This document shows, piece after piece, positions 33,561-43,822 of a DNA stretch of 64,000 bases. Under the pieces are notes generated by a model. It did no database searches. It saw nothing but the letters and a program-made list of their open reading frames with translations, and was not told the origin of the DNA. The translations under genes were made by a program, and so were the position numbers. Source of the DNA: an uncultured Anaerosolibacter sp. (lineage in GTDB: Bacteria > Bacillota_A > Clostridia > Peptostreptococcales > Thermotaleaceae); assembly GCA_937948705.1 (NCBI GenBank), contig CALECF010000074.1, forward strand, positions 1 to 64,000. Direction: 5' to 3'. How positions within the stretch are numbered: the first letter of the stretch is position 1; the number at the start of each line of letters is the position of its first letter.

Positions 33561-35668
33561 TACTTTTCTTGAGTTTCAGATTTTTCAGCATCAGGTGGTA
33601 ATGCATCTTTTATAGAAAGATTAATTCTACCTTGCTTGTCAATTTCAATGACCTTCACAAGGACTTCATCCCCAATATTCAGTACATCTTCTACCTTTGC
33701 CGTTCTCTCTTTTGATATATTTGAGATATGTACTAATCCTTCTTTTCCTGGTAGAATCTCAATAAATGCGCCAAAATTCATAATACGCATTACTTTACCC
33801 ATATAGATTTCTCCAACCTGAGCTTCCTTTACAATTCCCTCTACCATCTTTAACGCTTTATTTCCATCCTCAACATTCGAAGCAGTAATAAAGACTCTGC
33901 CATCGTCTTCTATATCTATTTTAACGCCAGTTTCATCAATAATCTTATTAATAGTCTTTCCACCAGGGCCAATCAATTCTCTAATCTTATCCGGATGGAT
34001 CATGGTCTTGATAATCCTTGGCGCATACGGTGATATCTCATCTTTAGGTTTAGAAATGGTTGCGTTCATCTTATCAAGAATATAGAATCTTCCATCCCTT
34101 GCTTGAGCTAAGGCTCTTTCTAAGACTTCTTTGTCAATGCCTTCAATCTTGATGTCCATCTGAATTGCAGTAATTCCTTCGGATGTTCCAGCAACCTTAA
34201 AATCCATATCTCCTAAAAAGTCTTCCATCCCCTGAATATCACTTAGGATTGAGATCTGATCATCTTCTTTAATCAATCCCATGGCAATCCCCGCAACTGG
34301 AGATTTAATTGGCACTCCAGCATCTAATAAAGCCAACGTACTCCCACAAACCGAAGCCTGGGATGTACTTCCGTTAGAGCTGAGGACCTCAGATACCAGA
34401 CGAATCGTATAAGGAAAATCTGATTCTGCTGGAATGACAGGCTCTAATGCCCTTTCAGCCAAAGCACCATGCCCAATTTCTCTTCTTCCTGGTCCTCTCA
34501 TGAATCTCGCTTCTCCAACACTATAGGGTGGGAAGTTGTAATGATGCATGAATCGTTTTGTCTCTTCATCTCCTAAACCATCTAGGATTTGAGCATCCCC
34601 GATAGCACCTAATGTTGCAACAGTTAGTGCTTGTGTTTGCCCTCTCTTAAACAAACCCGTTCCATGGGTTCTCGGAAGAACATTAATCTCACACGTGATT
34701 TCACGGATTTCCTCAGGCTTTCTGTTATCAGGCCTAATCTTGTCTTCTATGATCATTTTACGTACTTGTTCTTTCGTAATTTGATATAATGTTTGAGAAA
34801 TGTCTTTAGCATTATCAGGATACTTCTCCACGAAATATTCCATGGCTTCCTGCTTCACCTTTTCCATATTCTCATTACGTTCCGCTTTATCTACGGTTTT
34901 TATCGCTTGGAGCATTTTTCCCGTAGCAAAGTCCCTTACTTCTTCTTCAATTCCTGCATCTATTTGAAAAAGTCGTATTTCTTGCTTTGGCTTCCCTACT
35001 TCGCTGACGATCTCCTCAATGAAGCTTACTACCTTTTTGATTTCCTCATGGGCAAACATGATGGCATCTAGCATTGTTTCTTCTGAAAGCTCATTGGCCC
35101 CAGCTTCTACCATCATAATGGCATCCTTTGTACCAGAAACAACCAAATGCATTTGACTGTTTTCTCGTTCCTTCGCTGTTGGATTAATCACCATCTGTCC
35201 ATCGACCATCCCAATAATGGCTGAACCCGTAGGTCCTTTGAACGGTATATCTGCAATAGACAAGGCAATGGAAGAACCAATCATAGCTACAACATCAGGT
35301 GTGCAATCCTGATCAACTGATAAAACCGTTGCTACAACTTGTACATCATTCCGATATCCTTTTGGGAACAATGGACGAATTGGTCGGTCTATCAATCTTG
35401 ATGTTAAGATAGCTTTTTCTGTCGGTCGACCCTCTCTCTTAATGAACCCTCCAGGAATTTTACCTACAGAATACTGTCTTTCTTCATAGTCTACGCTAAG
35501 AGGAAAAAAGTCAATACCTTCCTTAGGCTGAGAAGAAGCAACAGCAGTTACCAAAACAACGGTATCTCCGTATCTAAGAAAAGCTGCCCCATTTGCTTGC
35601 TCCGCATATTTTCCCACTGTAACTTCAAAGGGCCTGTTACCGATTGTTGTTTTAAAAATTTTCTCCAT
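33560..35668 (-). CDS. pnp: polynucleotide phosphorylase
   Basis: PNPase degrades RNA 3' to 5' by phosphorolysis and works alongside RNase Y in the degradosome-like network. The 702 residues contain two RNase PH domains (second one with [16 protein letters not shown] and [17 protein letters not shown]), a KH domain ([20 protein letters not shown], ~560) and a C-terminal S1 domain ([21 protein letters not shown], ~625). A 17-bp hairpin lies just upstream of its start codon. Confidence 0.97.
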   Translation of the reverse strand: MEKIFKTTIGNRPFEVTVGKYAEQANGAAFLRYGDTVVLVTAVASSQPKEGIDFFPLSVDYEERQYSVGKIPGGFIKREGRPTEKAILTSRLIDRPIRPLFPKGYRNDVQVVATVLSVDQDCTPDVVAMIGSSIALSIADIPFKGPTGSAIIGMVDGQMVINPTAKERENSQMHLVVSGTKDAIMMVEAGANELSEETMLDAIMFAHEEIKKVVSFIEEIVSEVGKPKQEIRLFQIDAGIEEEVRDFATGKMLQAIKTVDKAERNENMEKVKQEAMEYFVEKYPDNAKDISQTLYQITKEQVRKMIIEDKIRPDNRKPEEIREITCEINVLPRTHGTGLFKRGQTQALTVATLGAIGDAQILDGLGDEETKRFMHHYNFPPYSVGEARFMRGPGRREIGHGALAERALEPVIPAESDFPYTIRLVSEVLSSNGSTSQASVCGSTLALLDAGVPIKSPVAGIAMGLIKEDDQISILSDIQGMEDFLGDMDFKVAGTSEGITAIQMDIKIEGIDKEVLERALAQARDGRFYILDKMNATISKPKDEISPYAPRIIKTMIHPDKIRELIGPGGKTINKIIDETGVKIDIEDDGRVFITASNVEDGNKALKMVEGIVKEAQVGEIYMGKVMRIMNFGAFIEILPGKEGLVHISNISKERTAKVEDVLNIGDEVLVKVIEIDKQGRINLSIKDALPPDAEKSETQEK

Positions 35669-35693
35669 TATTTACCTCCTTACATGTTTATTT

Positions 35694-35746
35694 TATAAGT
35701 ACAGGAAATATATTCTACACAAATAATATTATTTCCTGTACTTATA
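35694..35746 (-). promoter_or_regulatory. 17-bp stem-loop in the pnp 5' leader
   Basis: Arms 35694-35710 and 35730-35746 (ATAAGTACAGGAAATA core) are exact complements with a 19-nt loop, ending 25 nt before the pnp start codon. There is no T-run, so it is not a terminator. In E. coli a leader hairpin cleaved by RNase III is the basis of pnp autoregulation; this could serve the same way. Confidence 0.6.
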
Positions 35747-35831
35747 TGAAAAATCCCATTTAATTTATAATAAAAAATCATATATTACTACACAAGCTAC
35801 TCGTAAAAAATCCCATATAAATCCGTTCCAA

Positions 35832-35867
35832 TATAAAACAATAGAGCGGGACCAATCCCGCTCTATT
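35832..35867 (-). terminator. rpsO terminator
   Basis: A 12-bp stem (AATAGAGCGGGA / TCCCGCTCTATT; 35840-35851 and 35856-35867), 4-nt loop, followed on the minus strand by GTTTTATATT. Confidence 0.9.
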
Positions 35868-35868
35868 A

Positions 35869-36138
35869 TTACTTTCTTAAACCTAACTTTTCGATAACTG
35901 TTCTATATCTTGCGATATCTTTATCTTTTAGATAGTTAAGTAGATTTCTTCTAGTACCAACCATCTTCAAAAGACCACGACGTGAGTGATGATCCTTCTT
36001 GTGCACTTTTAAGTGCTCATTTAACTCATTAATTCTTGTAGTCAATAATGCAATTTGAACCTCTGGCGAACCAGTGTCGTTTTCATGGACTTTGTAAGAA
36101 TTAATAACTGTCATTTTGTTGTCTTTATTCATAGCCAT
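35869..36138 (-). CDS. rpsO: 30S ribosomal protein S15
   Basis: S15 binds 16S rRNA early in 30S assembly. The 89-residue protein has the family core [22 protein letters not shown] (~22-43), [25 protein letters not shown] (~45-69) and the usual C-terminus [12 protein letters not shown]. It lies between ribF and pnp in the classic order. The leader contains CCTTAT, complementary to ATAAGG of the binding site, hinting at autogenous control. Confidence 0.97.
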   Translation of the reverse strand: MAMNKDNKMTVINSYKVHENDTGSPEVQIALLTTRINELNEHLKVHKKDHHSRRGLLKMVGTRRNLLNYLKDKDIARYRTVIEKLGLRK

Positions 36139-36148
36139 GATTTCACCT

Positions 36149-36210
36149 CCTTATTTTTTATCCCCATAAGCCAAGTAATACGTCGGAGTCTCGAACTACA
36201 TAGCATAAGG
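36149..36210 (-). promoter_or_regulatory. candidate rpsO autoregulatory leader
   Basis: On the minus strand CCTTAT (complement of 36205-36210) can pair with ATAAGG (complement of 36149-36154), which overlaps the AAGGAGG binding site of rpsO. S15 regulates its own mRNA in several bacteria through leader structures of varied shape. The pairing is short, so this is a weak proposal. Confidence 0.3.
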
Positions 36211-36262
36211 TTCTTCACAATATATAATATTAGCATATTCATACAGAAAAGTAAACATAAAA

Positions 36263-37189
36263 TTATATATTGAAATATATTCTCACAGCTTCGATGTCAT
36301 CTTGTACCTGTTTAACTAACGCATCCACACTTGAAAACCTCATTTCACCCCTACAGCAGTGATAAAACTGAATCTCCATTTCTTTTCCATATAGATTACC
36401 ATTAAAATCTAAGATATGGGCCTCAACAGTTATCGGGTTTTCTCCAAAGGTAGGATTATACCCGACACTTGTGATGCTATAATAAATTTTATGGTCGATA
36501 ATACTTTTCGTATAATAGACCCCAGGTTTTGGAAGAATTAGACTTTCATGAATGCTAAGATTAGCAGTTGGAAATCCCAATTGATGTCCCAAACCCTTTC
36601 CTCTAACGACATTTCCAAAAACACTATACTTTCGTCCTAGAAAAAGATTTGCATGATTAATCAATCCGTCACTAATAAACTTTCTAATGGATGTACTACT
36701 AATGATGTGGTCTTCAATCTTAACAGCCTCAACGATCTTTAATTCATATTTGAACTTTTGCTGTAAGTTCTTCAATAGATTGACGTCGCCCTGGGCTTTA
36801 TATCCAAATCGATAATCAAATCCAACAATACCATATGCCATATTTAGTCTATTCATCAATATATTCTCTATGAACTTTTCAGGCGCTAAGTTCCTGTGCA
36901 AATCATCAAATTCAACGGAAATCACATAATCGATGCCATATTCCCTAAAAATATTAAATTTATCTTTTTCAGGCAAAAGCTTACTTGGAGCCCCATTATT
37001 CGATGTCAAGCTCCTAGGATGATTGGTAAAGGTATATACAACACTTTTTAGTGTACTCTTCTTACAGACATCTACTAAGTTCATCAGTAATGTCTGGTGT
37101 CCAATATGAACACCATCAAAACTTCCTAGTGCTACGCCACATTTATAAGATTGTAAATCTATCATCTCTAGAGAAGTGATAATTTCCAT
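36263..37189 (-). CDS. ribF: bifunctional riboflavin kinase/FAD synthetase
   Basis: RibF phosphorylates riboflavin to FMN and adenylates FMN to FAD. The 308 residues show the nucleotidyltransferase motif GSFDGVHIGHQTLL (~22-35), SSTSIRKFISDG (~160) and the C-terminal kinase domain with GKGLGHQLGFPTANLS and GVYYTKSIID. It lies directly downstream of truB. Supply of FAD is relevant to the flavin-rich dehydrogenase cluster elsewhere in the window, but no link is shown. Confidence 0.96.
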   Translation of the reverse strand: MEIITSLEMIDLQSYKCGVALGSFDGVHIGHQTLLMNLVDVCKKSTLKSVVYTFTNHPRSLTSNNGAPSKLLPEKDKFNIFREYGIDYVISVEFDDLHRNLAPEKFIENILMNRLNMAYGIVGFDYRFGYKAQGDVNLLKNLQQKFKYELKIVEAVKIEDHIISSTSIRKFISDGLINHANLFLGRKYSVFGNVVRGKGLGHQLGFPTANLSIHESLILPKPGVYYTKSIIDHKIYYSITSVGYNPTFGENPITVEAHILDFNGNLYGKEMEIQFYHCCRGEMRFSSVDALVKQVQDDIEAVRIYFNI

Positions 37190-37201
37190 ATTCTTTCCCC
37201 T

Positions 37202-38095
37202 TTAGTTAAAAACTCGATCAATATCAATATAAAGGTCAACATCGCGTTTTACTTTTCCTAAAGCAATAAAACCATCATCAGCATATAGTCTTACCATGGA
37301 ATTCTCCACTAATTGACTATCATTTACCATGTTTTTTCTATAGATATGATTTCCATTCAAAAGATATTTTAATGAAGATGTCTTTACATCAATTCTGGGC
37401 ATATGAACGAGTGGGTAATCAACATCAAATAGATATTGAGTTTTAATCTTTTCAATATCCATTGACTGTAATTCCTCTAATGTTAGAGCGTTTAAAAGAT
37501 TAAACCTCCCACTCCCTGAACGAATCAAAAAAGACATAAATCCTCCGCACCCTAAAAGATCTCCAACATCCTCACACAATGTTCTTACATAGGTTCCTTT
37601 AGAACATACTACATCAAATAGAATAACCTCTTCCCTTACTTTCAAAACATTGAGTTCATGGATAAATATCTTTCTTGGCTCTCTATCAACGGTCTTTCCT
37701 TCTCTTGCCAGCTCATAAAGTTTTTTTCCATCCCGCTTTAAAGCAGAATACATAGGGGGAACCTGTAAAATCTCACCCTTAAATTGCTGAAAAGCATTGC
37801 GAATTTCCTCTTCCCCTACGGTCACTGGACGAGAATTAACTACGGTTCCCCATCTATCTAAAGTATCTGTATTGTGCCCTAGAATCATTTCACAACGATA
37901 TCTTTTTATGTCATCCATCAAATACTGGCTAACTCTTGTGGCTTTTCCAAGACATATAGGTAGGACACCAGCGGCCATAGGGTCTAGTGTACCTGTATGT
38001 CCGACTTTTTTCATATTTAATTTCTTTCTCACAAAATAGACCACATCATGGGAAGTCATTTTGGGTGGCTTTAATACATTAATAATCCCGTCCAT
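37202..38095 (-). CDS. truB: tRNA pseudouridine(55) synthase
   Basis: TruB converts U55 of the tRNA T-arm to pseudouridine. Motifs: INVLKPPKMTSHDVV at the N-terminus, KVGHTGTLDPMAAGVLP with the catalytic Asp (~38), and YSALKRDGKKLYELAREG (~125). I use the ATG at 38095 (MDGIINV, 297 residues), about 6 nt after AGGTG; three further in-frame starts lie upstream, up to a GTG at 38104. It abuts nrnA. Confidence 0.96.
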   Translation of the reverse strand: MDGIINVLKPPKMTSHDVVYFVRKKLNMKKVGHTGTLDPMAAGVLPICLGKATRVSQYLMDDIKRYRCEMILGHNTDTLDRWGTVVNSRPVTVGEEEIRNAFQQFKGEILQVPPMYSALKRDGKKLYELAREGKTVDREPRKIFIHELNVLKVREEVILFDVVCSKGTYVRTLCEDVGDLLGCGGFMSFLIRSGSGRFNLLNALTLEELQSMDIEKIKTQYLFDVDYPLVHMPRIDVKTSSLKYLLNGNHIYRKNMVNDSQLVENSMVRLYADDGFIALGKVKRDVDLYIDIDRVFN

Positions 38096-38104
38096 TTTCA
38101 TCAC

Positions 38105-39073
38105 CTATATTTTATCTTTTAACACACTGATTAGCATGTGTTTTGCGTCTTCAATACTTCCATATATAGTACATCCAGAAGCCTTGCTATGCCCGCCGCC
38201 ACCAAATGCTCCTGCAACTTTACTTACATCTACCTGGTATTTTGAGCGTAATCCCACTTTGATTTCTCCTGGCTTTAATTCCTTCAATAAGATACCCACT
38301 TCTACTCCTTTGATATCCCTTGCATATTCGATGAGCCCGTCCGTATCAGCAGGGCTTGCCCCTGAATCACCCAGGATATTCTCTGTAACAAGTAAGATTG
38401 CCACATGTCCATCATAATGAAATTCCAAGGTACTCAATACAGCAGAGAGGAGCTTTACTTGATAGGGTGGCTTGTTCTGATACACCTCTGTTGTTATATC
38501 ATTTAGAACAATTCCTTTACCAAGAAGGTCTGCGGCAATCTCATGGGTTTTAGGTGTTGTATTGCTATATTTAAAGCTTCCTGTATCTGTTGAAATAGCT
38601 GTATATAAACAAGTAGCCATCTCAGCATCCATCTCTACATCCATCTCTTTAATGAGGGCGTAGACTATTTCTCCAGTAGCTGACGCTGCATCCTCCACAA
38701 TGTTTAGATCTGCAAACAAAGTGTTGGTAATATGGTGGTCAATATTGATGCTTAGTCCCTCATTGCGGATATATTGACTTCTGATACCTAATCTATCAAG
38801 ATCGCTGCAATCAATGCTAATCACTATATCAGGGGTTAATGCCTTACTTATTTCCTTGATAATATAGCGAACAGGAAGAAATCTTAAGTTATATGGAATT
38901 TCATCTGGTAATAAGATATATGGGGTTTTACCCATTTTTTTCAAGGCCAAAAAAAGAGCCAAGGATGATCCAATGGTATCGCCATCCGGAAGAATATGAG
39001 GGAGAATCAAAATATGCTCTCCCTTTTCTATCACTTCGTAAAACTTTCTATCTCGCATTTTGCTAACGATCAT
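38105..39073 (-). CDS. nrnA: bifunctional oligoribonuclease/PAP phosphatase NrnA
   Basis: NrnA degrades nanoRNAs and converts pAp to AMP. The 322-residue DHH-DHHA1 protein has ILPDGDTIGSSLAL (~30-43), VISIDCSDLDRLG (~83), the NIDHHITNT motif (~105), and the C-terminal GGGGHSKASGCT substrate loop. I chose the ATG at 39073, about 8 nt after AAGGA, giving an 11-nt overlap with rbfA. The rbfA-nrnA-truB order is common in Clostridia. Confidence 0.93.
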   Translation of the reverse strand: MIVSKMRDRKFYEVIEKGEHILILPHILPDGDTIGSSLALFLALKKMGKTPYILLPDEIPYNLRFLPVRYIIKEISKALTPDIVISIDCSDLDRLGIRSQYIRNEGLSINIDHHITNTLFADLNIVEDAASATGEIVYALIKEMDVEMDAEMATCLYTAISTDTGSFKYSNTTPKTHEIAADLLGKGIVLNDITTEVYQNKPPYQVKLLSAVLSTLEFHYDGHVAILLVTENILGDSGASPADTDGLIEYARDIKGVEVGILLKELKPGEIKVGLRSKYQVDVSKVAGAFGGGGHSKASGCTIYGSIEDAKHMLISVLKDKI

Positions 39074-39428
39074 CTTCAGCATCCTTTTTATTTACCTTGC
39101 TGATTAAATCATTAATATGCATTCCTCGTTCGATAGATATATCCATTTTAAAGAGGGGTTCTGGAGTATATCTAAGTTTTATGCTTTTTCCAATTTCTTT
39201 TCGAATAAATCCCCCAGCACTTTGCAGCGCCTTTAGGGAGTTCTCTTTTTCTTCTTGAGAACCATAAACACTAACAAAAATGTTTGCATATCTTAAGTCT
39301 TTCGTCACTTCCACAGCAACAACACTTGTCAATGGAGATAGTCTTGGATCCTTTAATTCATTCATAATCAAGTGACTAACCAATTTCTTAATTTCTTCAC
39401 CAATTCTATTTGTACGTGGATAACCCAT
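39063..39428 (-). CDS. rbfA: ribosome-binding factor A
   Basis: RbfA is a 30S maturation factor. The 121-residue KH-like protein has RTNRIGEEIKKLVSHLI (~5-21), DPRLSPLTSVVAVEVTKDLRYANIFVSVYG (~27-56) and a LRYTPEPLFKMDISIERG segment (~85) typical of the family. It follows infB by 29 nt and overlaps the start of nrnA. Confidence 0.96.
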   Translation of the reverse strand: MGYPRTNRIGEEIKKLVSHLIMNELKDPRLSPLTSVVAVEVTKDLRYANIFVSVYGSQEEKENSLKALQSAGGFIRKEIGKSIKLRYTPEPLFKMDISIERGMHINDLISKVNKKDAEDDR

Positions 39429-39457
39429 ATGAGAACCACCTTCCTATCTAAAACATA

Positions 39458-41470
39458 TTACACTCTTTTAACTTCCTCAATAACGAAGGCCTCTATGATA
39501 TCTCCTTCTTTAAGATCATTAAAGTTAGAAATTCCCACACCACATTCATAACCAGAGGCTACTTCTTTGGCATCATCTTTAAATCTTTTTAATGACGACA
39601 TTTCGCCTTCATGAATAACAATACCTTCTCTGATTAATCGAATCTTTGCATTCCTTGTGATCTTTCCAGTTAATACATAAGCCCCTCCAATAGTTCCAAT
39701 ATTAGGCACCTTGAAGGTTGTTCTAATTTCAGTTTTTCCTAATACAACTTCTTTATACACAGGGTCAAGCATACCCTTCATTGCAGCTGCAACATCTGCA
39801 ATAGCTTCATAAATAATCCTATAGGTTCTTAAATCGATGTTTTCTCTTGCAGCCAAGTTTTCCAGAGCAGTAGAAGGTCGCACATTAAATCCTATGATAA
39901 TTGCATTGGACGCTGCTGCAAGCTGAATATCTGACTCTGTAATTGTTCCAACACCACCATGAATCACCTTTACTTTAACCTCTTCATTGCTTAGCTTCAT
40001 CAACGATTGTTTTACTGCCTCAACGGATCCCTGAACATCAGCTTTTACAATGATGTTTAATTCTTTTACACTACCCTCTTGAATCTGGTGAAATAGTTCT
40101 TCAAGGGTTACCCGTGCTGTAGCGTTTAAGTTATTTTCCCGCTCTTTTACTTTTCTCTTCTCTACAATCTGTCTTGCAATCTTATCCTCTTTTGCCGCAT
40201 GGAATAAATCTCCAGCTTCTGGTGCATCTGTAAGGCCCAGAATTTCCACAGGTGTCGATGGACCTGCTTTCTTAATCTGCTTTCCTTTATCATTGATCAT
40301 CGCTCTTATTCTTCCGTAGGATGATCCAGCCACGATAGAATCTCCAACTTTCAAAGTTCCATTTTGGACAAGTATTGTTGCTACAGGTCCTCGGCCCTTA
40401 TCAATCTTTGCCTCAATAACAGTTCCTGTAGCAAATCGCTTAGGATTGGCTTTCAACTCAATCATTTCTGCAGTCAATAATATCATTTCTAATAGTGTTT
40501 CAATACCTTCTCCTGATTTTGCAGAAACTGGTACGAGGATTGTATCTCCACCCCATTCTTCAATGAGTACACCATTATCAGATAGTTCCTGCTTTACTCG
40601 ATCTGTATTTACATCAGGCTTATCTATCTTATTCATCGCCACAATGATTGGTACATTTGCAGCTTTTGCATGGTTGATTGCTTCCTTTGTTTGTGGCATC
40701 ACCCCATCATCAGCAGCTACTACAAGAATCGCAATATCTGTTATGCTGGCGCCTCTGGCTCTCATGGAAGTAAATGCCTCATGTCCAGGTGTATCAAGAA
40801 AAACGATTTTGCTTCCATGAACTTCCACTTCTGAAGCACCAATATGCTGAGTTATACCTCCAGCCTCTCGAGATGTTACACTTGTATTCCTAATAGCATC
40901 CAATAATGATGTTTTTCCATGATCAACATGACCCATTACCGTGATAACCGGCGGTCTCATTATTAAATCCTCTGGTTTGTCTTCTTCCTGCTCAAGACCA
41001 ATTTCAAGTTCTTCCTTCACTTCTTCTTTCTCAATAGAAATGCCAAAATCAGAACTAATCAGCGCCGCAGTTTCAAAATCAATATCTTGGTTAATCGTGG
41101 CAAATATGCCTAATGATATAAGCCTACTCATTACCTCGGACACACTCTTGCCAATCTTCTCTGCCAAATCCTTTACAGTCAGTGTTTCTGGTATTAAGAT
41201 AAAATTCTGATCCTCATGATGCTTCTCTTCAACCTTTTGAACTCCTTCTTGCGCCTTCGTTGCAACGGTCTCATCATCTTGATTATGATTCGTTTGTTTT
41301 ACGTTTTTATCGTCTACTCCATAAATTTCAGTAATAATATTCGCCTCATCTTCCTTTAATACACTCATATGATTTGCTACTTCCACACCAAATTCACTTA
41401 ATTTTTCAATTACTTCCTTGCTGGATATGCCCAATTCCTTGGCCATTTGATACACTCTTAGTTTTGACAT
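39458..41470 (-). CDS. infB: translation initiation factor IF-2
   Basis: IF-2 brings fMet-tRNA to the 30S subunit. The 670-residue protein has an N-terminal IF2_N helix domain ([22 protein letters not shown]), a second IF2_N copy ([21 protein letters not shown], ~100), and the GTPase with [12 protein letters not shown] (G1), [15 protein letters not shown] (G3) and NKIDKP (G4), followed by domains II to IV. The linker between the two N-terminal domains is short. Start set at ATG 41470, 6 nt after GGGGGTGA. Confidence 0.97.
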   Translation of the reverse strand: MSKLRVYQMAKELGISSKEVIEKLSEFGVEVANHMSVLKEDEANIITEIYGVDDKNVKQTNHNQDDETVATKAQEGVQKVEEKHHEDQNFILIPETLTVKDLAEKIGKSVSEVMSRLISLGIFATINQDIDFETAALISSDFGISIEKEEVKEELEIGLEQEEDKPEDLIMRPPVITVMGHVDHGKTSLLDAIRNTSVTSREAGGITQHIGASEVEVHGSKIVFLDTPGHEAFTSMRARGASITDIAILVVAADDGVMPQTKEAINHAKAANVPIIVAMNKIDKPDVNTDRVKQELSDNGVLIEEWGGDTILVPVSAKSGEGIETLLEMILLTAEMIELKANPKRFATGTVIEAKIDKGRGPVATILVQNGTLKVGDSIVAGSSYGRIRAMINDKGKQIKKAGPSTPVEILGLTDAPEAGDLFHAAKEDKIARQIVEKRKVKERENNLNATARVTLEELFHQIQEGSVKELNIIVKADVQGSVEAVKQSLMKLSNEEVKVKVIHGGVGTITESDIQLAAASNAIIIGFNVRPSTALENLAARENIDLRTYRIIYEAIADVAAAMKGMLDPVYKEVVLGKTEIRTTFKVPNIGTIGGAYVLTGKITRNAKIRLIREGIVIHEGEMSSLKRFKDDAKEVASGYECGVGISNFNDLKEGDIIEAFVIEEVKRV

Positions 41471-41472
41471 AT

Positions 41473-41808
41473 TCATTCACCCCCTAGAAAATTTAATCCT
41501 TCCATAGACTCTACAATCAAGCTATATATCTTATTTGCAAAAGCAGTGTCTTTAATAGCGTATACTGCCCTATTAGACTTTCCAATGGCAGCTGAAAGCT
41601 CATCCCTTTCCCCAAAAACAATGTGTTGAATTCCTCTAAACTCACACATATCTTTAAATTTCTTTTTCGTGTTTTCAGATGCATCTTGTGCCACAATAAG
41701 CAACCGGATATGACCTTTTTTGATGTGATATTCACAGGTATCTTCTCCCGTAATAAGATTCCCGGACCGTTGGGCTAAGCCGAAAAATGAAAGTATTCTT
41801 TTATCCAT
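41473..41808 (-). CDS. ylxQ: L7Ae-family RNA-binding protein YlxQ
   Basis: A 111-residue L7Ae/L30e/S12e/Gadd45-fold protein ([20 protein letters not shown], then [18 protein letters not shown]). In Firmicutes this gene lies between ylxR and infB and is thought to bind a kink-turn RNA; its target is not firmly established. It overlaps ylxR by 8 nt, so the two are probably translationally coupled. Confidence 0.92.
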   Translation of the reverse strand: MDKRILSFFGLAQRSGNLITGEDTCEYHIKKGHIRLLIVAQDASENTKKKFKDMCEFRGIQHIVFGERDELSAAIGKSNRAVYAIKDTAFANKIYSLIVESMEGLNFLGGE

Positions 41809-42070
41809 CGTGCCTTAGCTCCTCATGAAGTTTACTATAAATCTCATCTCCAACATCCTGTTGAAATGCACGATTCAATGCCTTTTTTTTCTGCACCTTG
41901 CTTAAACACTCGGGATTGTCGCATATATAAGCCCCTCGACCTGCTGCCTTACCTGTTCTATCAATCTTCATATCCCCTTCAGGCGTTCTCACGATCCGTA
42001 GAAGCTCTTTCTTAGGTTTTCCCTCCATACAGCCAATGCACTGCCTAATGGGTATCTTTCTTACTTTCAT
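41801..42070 (-). CDS. ylxR: YlxR/RnpM family protein
   Basis: An 89-residue protein with the family core RQCIGCMEGKPKKELLRIVR (~9-28) and GKAAGRGAYICDNPECL (~41-57). YlxR was renamed RnpM in B. subtilis after it was shown to bind and modulate RNase P. It sits in the canonical nusA-ylxR-ylxQ-infB order, 18 nt after nusA. Confidence 0.94.
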   Translation of the reverse strand: MKVRKIPIRQCIGCMEGKPKKELLRIVRTPEGDMKIDRTGKAAGRGAYICDNPECLSKVQKKKALNRAFQQDVGDEIYSKLHEELRHDG

Positions 42071-42088
42071 GGAGAATACCTCCTTTTT

Positions 42089-43150
42089 CTAACTACTACT
42101 TTTCTGTTGGATATATTCCTTATATTGGATTTCACTTTTTATATCTATTTTCCATCCAGTAAGTTTTGCTGCCAATCTAGCATTCTGCCCCTCTTTACCA
42201 ATAGCAAGGGATAGCTGGAAATCAGGGACAACTACTAATGCAGATTTCTCGTCATCCTTTACCTCAACCTTAACTACTTTTGATGGGCTCAAAGAACTGG
42301 CAATGAACTCTTCAGGCGTTTCACTCCATTTAATGATGTCAATCTTTTCTCCCTTTAGCTCATCCACAATCGCTTGAACCCTAACACCTTTATGTCCAAC
42401 ACAAGCTCCTACTGGATCTACATTCATATCATGAGAATGGACAGCTAATTTTGACCTAGATCCAGCCTCTCTCGCTACATTCTTTATTTCTACCACGCCA
42501 TCATGAATTTCAGGTACCTCTAACTCAAATAATCTTTTCACTAGCCCAGGATGGGTTCTAGAAACCATAATTTGCGGACCTTTTGTGGTTTTCTTTACCT
42601 CAACGATATAAGACTTGATTCGATCATTATGCTTGTATGTTTCCCCTTCGATTTGCTCCCCTGGTGCCAAAATTGCTTCGGTTTTTCCTAAATTTATAAA
42701 AACATTACCTTTGCTAATTCGCTGTACGATGCCAGTTACAATTTCGCTTTCACGGTTAATAAACTCATCAAATATAATACCTCTTTCGGCTTCCCTAATT
42801 CTTTGTACCACTACCTGTTTTGCAGTTTGAGCGGCAATTCTACCGAAATTTCTTGGTGTAACTTCTTTTTCCAGTACATCCCCAATCTCGTAATTGCTAT
42901 CTATTTTTCTGGCATCCTCGAGACTAATATGTAATAGTTCATCTTCAACTTCATCCATAACATCTTTCAATGAAAATACCCGTACATCCCCGGTATCTCT
43001 GTTAATGTACACCTTCACATTCTGGGCCGAACCATAATTACGCTTATAGCCAGAAATAAGTGCAGCTTCAATTGCATCAATAAGGATATCCTTGGATATT
43101 CCTTTCTCCTTCTCTAGCTGTTCAAGAGCTTCGATAAGTTCTCCATTCAC
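42089..43150 (-). CDS. nusA: transcription termination/antitermination factor NusA
   Basis: NusA modulates pausing, intrinsic termination and antitermination by RNA polymerase. The 353-residue protein has the N-terminal RNAP-binding domain (~1-125), an S1 domain with GIVQRISKGNVFINLGKTEAIL (~140), and two KH domains, the first with DPVGACVGHKGVRVQAI (~230). Like other Firmicute NusA it lacks the C-terminal acidic repeats of the E. coli protein. The start is GTG, about 9 nt after GGGGAGG. Confidence 0.97.
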   Translation of the reverse strand: MNGELIEALEQLEKEKGISKDILIDAIEAALISGYKRNYGSAQNVKVYINRDTGDVRVFSLKDVMDEVEDELLHISLEDARKIDSNYEIGDVLEKEVTPRNFGRIAAQTAKQVVVQRIREAERGIIFDEFINRESEIVTGIVQRISKGNVFINLGKTEAILAPGEQIEGETYKHNDRIKSYIVEVKKTTKGPQIMVSRTHPGLVKRLFELEVPEIHDGVVEIKNVAREAGSRSKLAVHSHDMNVDPVGACVGHKGVRVQAIVDELKGEKIDIIKWSETPEEFIASSLSPSKVVKVEVKDDEKSALVVVPDFQLSLAIGKEGQNARLAAKLTGWKIDIKSEIQYKEYIQQKSSS

Positions 43151-43169
43151 TTTTTATTACCTCCCCATA

Positions 43170-43634
43170 TTAAATTATTACAGCTAGCTTAACCTTCGCA
43201 ATCTTATCCTTTGAGAGCTCTAAGGTTTCATTTTCACTAACTTTTATAGCTACAGCATTCTCAAACAAACCAAGCAATTCGCCTTCAATTACCTTTTTAC
43301 CTTCCACAGCCTGGTAAAGATATGCTTCAACCGCTCTTCCTTTAAACTTTTCAAAATCAGACTCTTTTTTCAGTTCTCTATCAAGTCCTGCTGAGGACAC
43401 CTCTAGATAATATGCTTCTTCTATTGGATCCGTCTCGTCTAAACGCTCACTCAAATATTCACTTACGGCTTGGCAGTCATCCAAGGTGATTCCATCCGTA
43501 TGGTCAATATATACCCTTAGAAATTTATCCTTACCCTCTTTGATAAACTCTATATCAACTAATTCTAAATCTTTTTCTCTGATAATAGGCATCACTAATT
43601 CTTCAACAACATCAGCAACTCGCTTTTTTGACAT
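43170..43634 (-). CDS. rimP: ribosome maturation factor RimP
   Basis: RimP helps assemble the 30S subunit. The 154 residues have VVEELVMPIIREKDLELVDIEF (~9-30), LRVYIDHTDGITLDDCQAVSEYLSERLDE (~39-67) and YYLEVSSAGLDREL (~78), as expected. It is the first gene of the rimP-nusA-ylxR-ylxQ-infB operon and lies behind the polC terminator. Confidence 0.96.
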   Translation of the reverse strand: MSKKRVADVVEELVMPIIREKDLELVDIEFIKEGKDKFLRVYIDHTDGITLDDCQAVSEYLSERLDETDPIEEAYYLEVSSAGLDRELKKESDFEKFKGRAVEAYLYQAVEGKKVIEGELLGLFENAVAIKVSENETLELSKDKIAKVKLAVII

Positions 43635-43735
43635 TGTATTTTCCTCCTCTTATGGAACTATTTATACATAAATGTATTATTTCTATTTTCTCGTAATTAC
43701 GCATCCTTTATTCTCAAATAAAAGTATATACATAA

Positions 43736-43764
43736 TAGCAAAGAGTGGGTTTTCTCCCACTCTT
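43736..43764 (-). terminator. polC terminator
   Basis: AAGAGTGGG and CCCACTCTT arms (43741-43749 and 43756-43764) with a 6-nt loop lie about 60 nt past the polC stop codon. The following bases on the minus strand (TGCTATTATG) are only moderately T-rich. Confidence 0.75.
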
Positions 43765-43822
43765 TTTCGCGCATCTTGCTAATTCAGTAAAATTATAACA
43801 TATAAAGCAAAGTTATGCAAGG

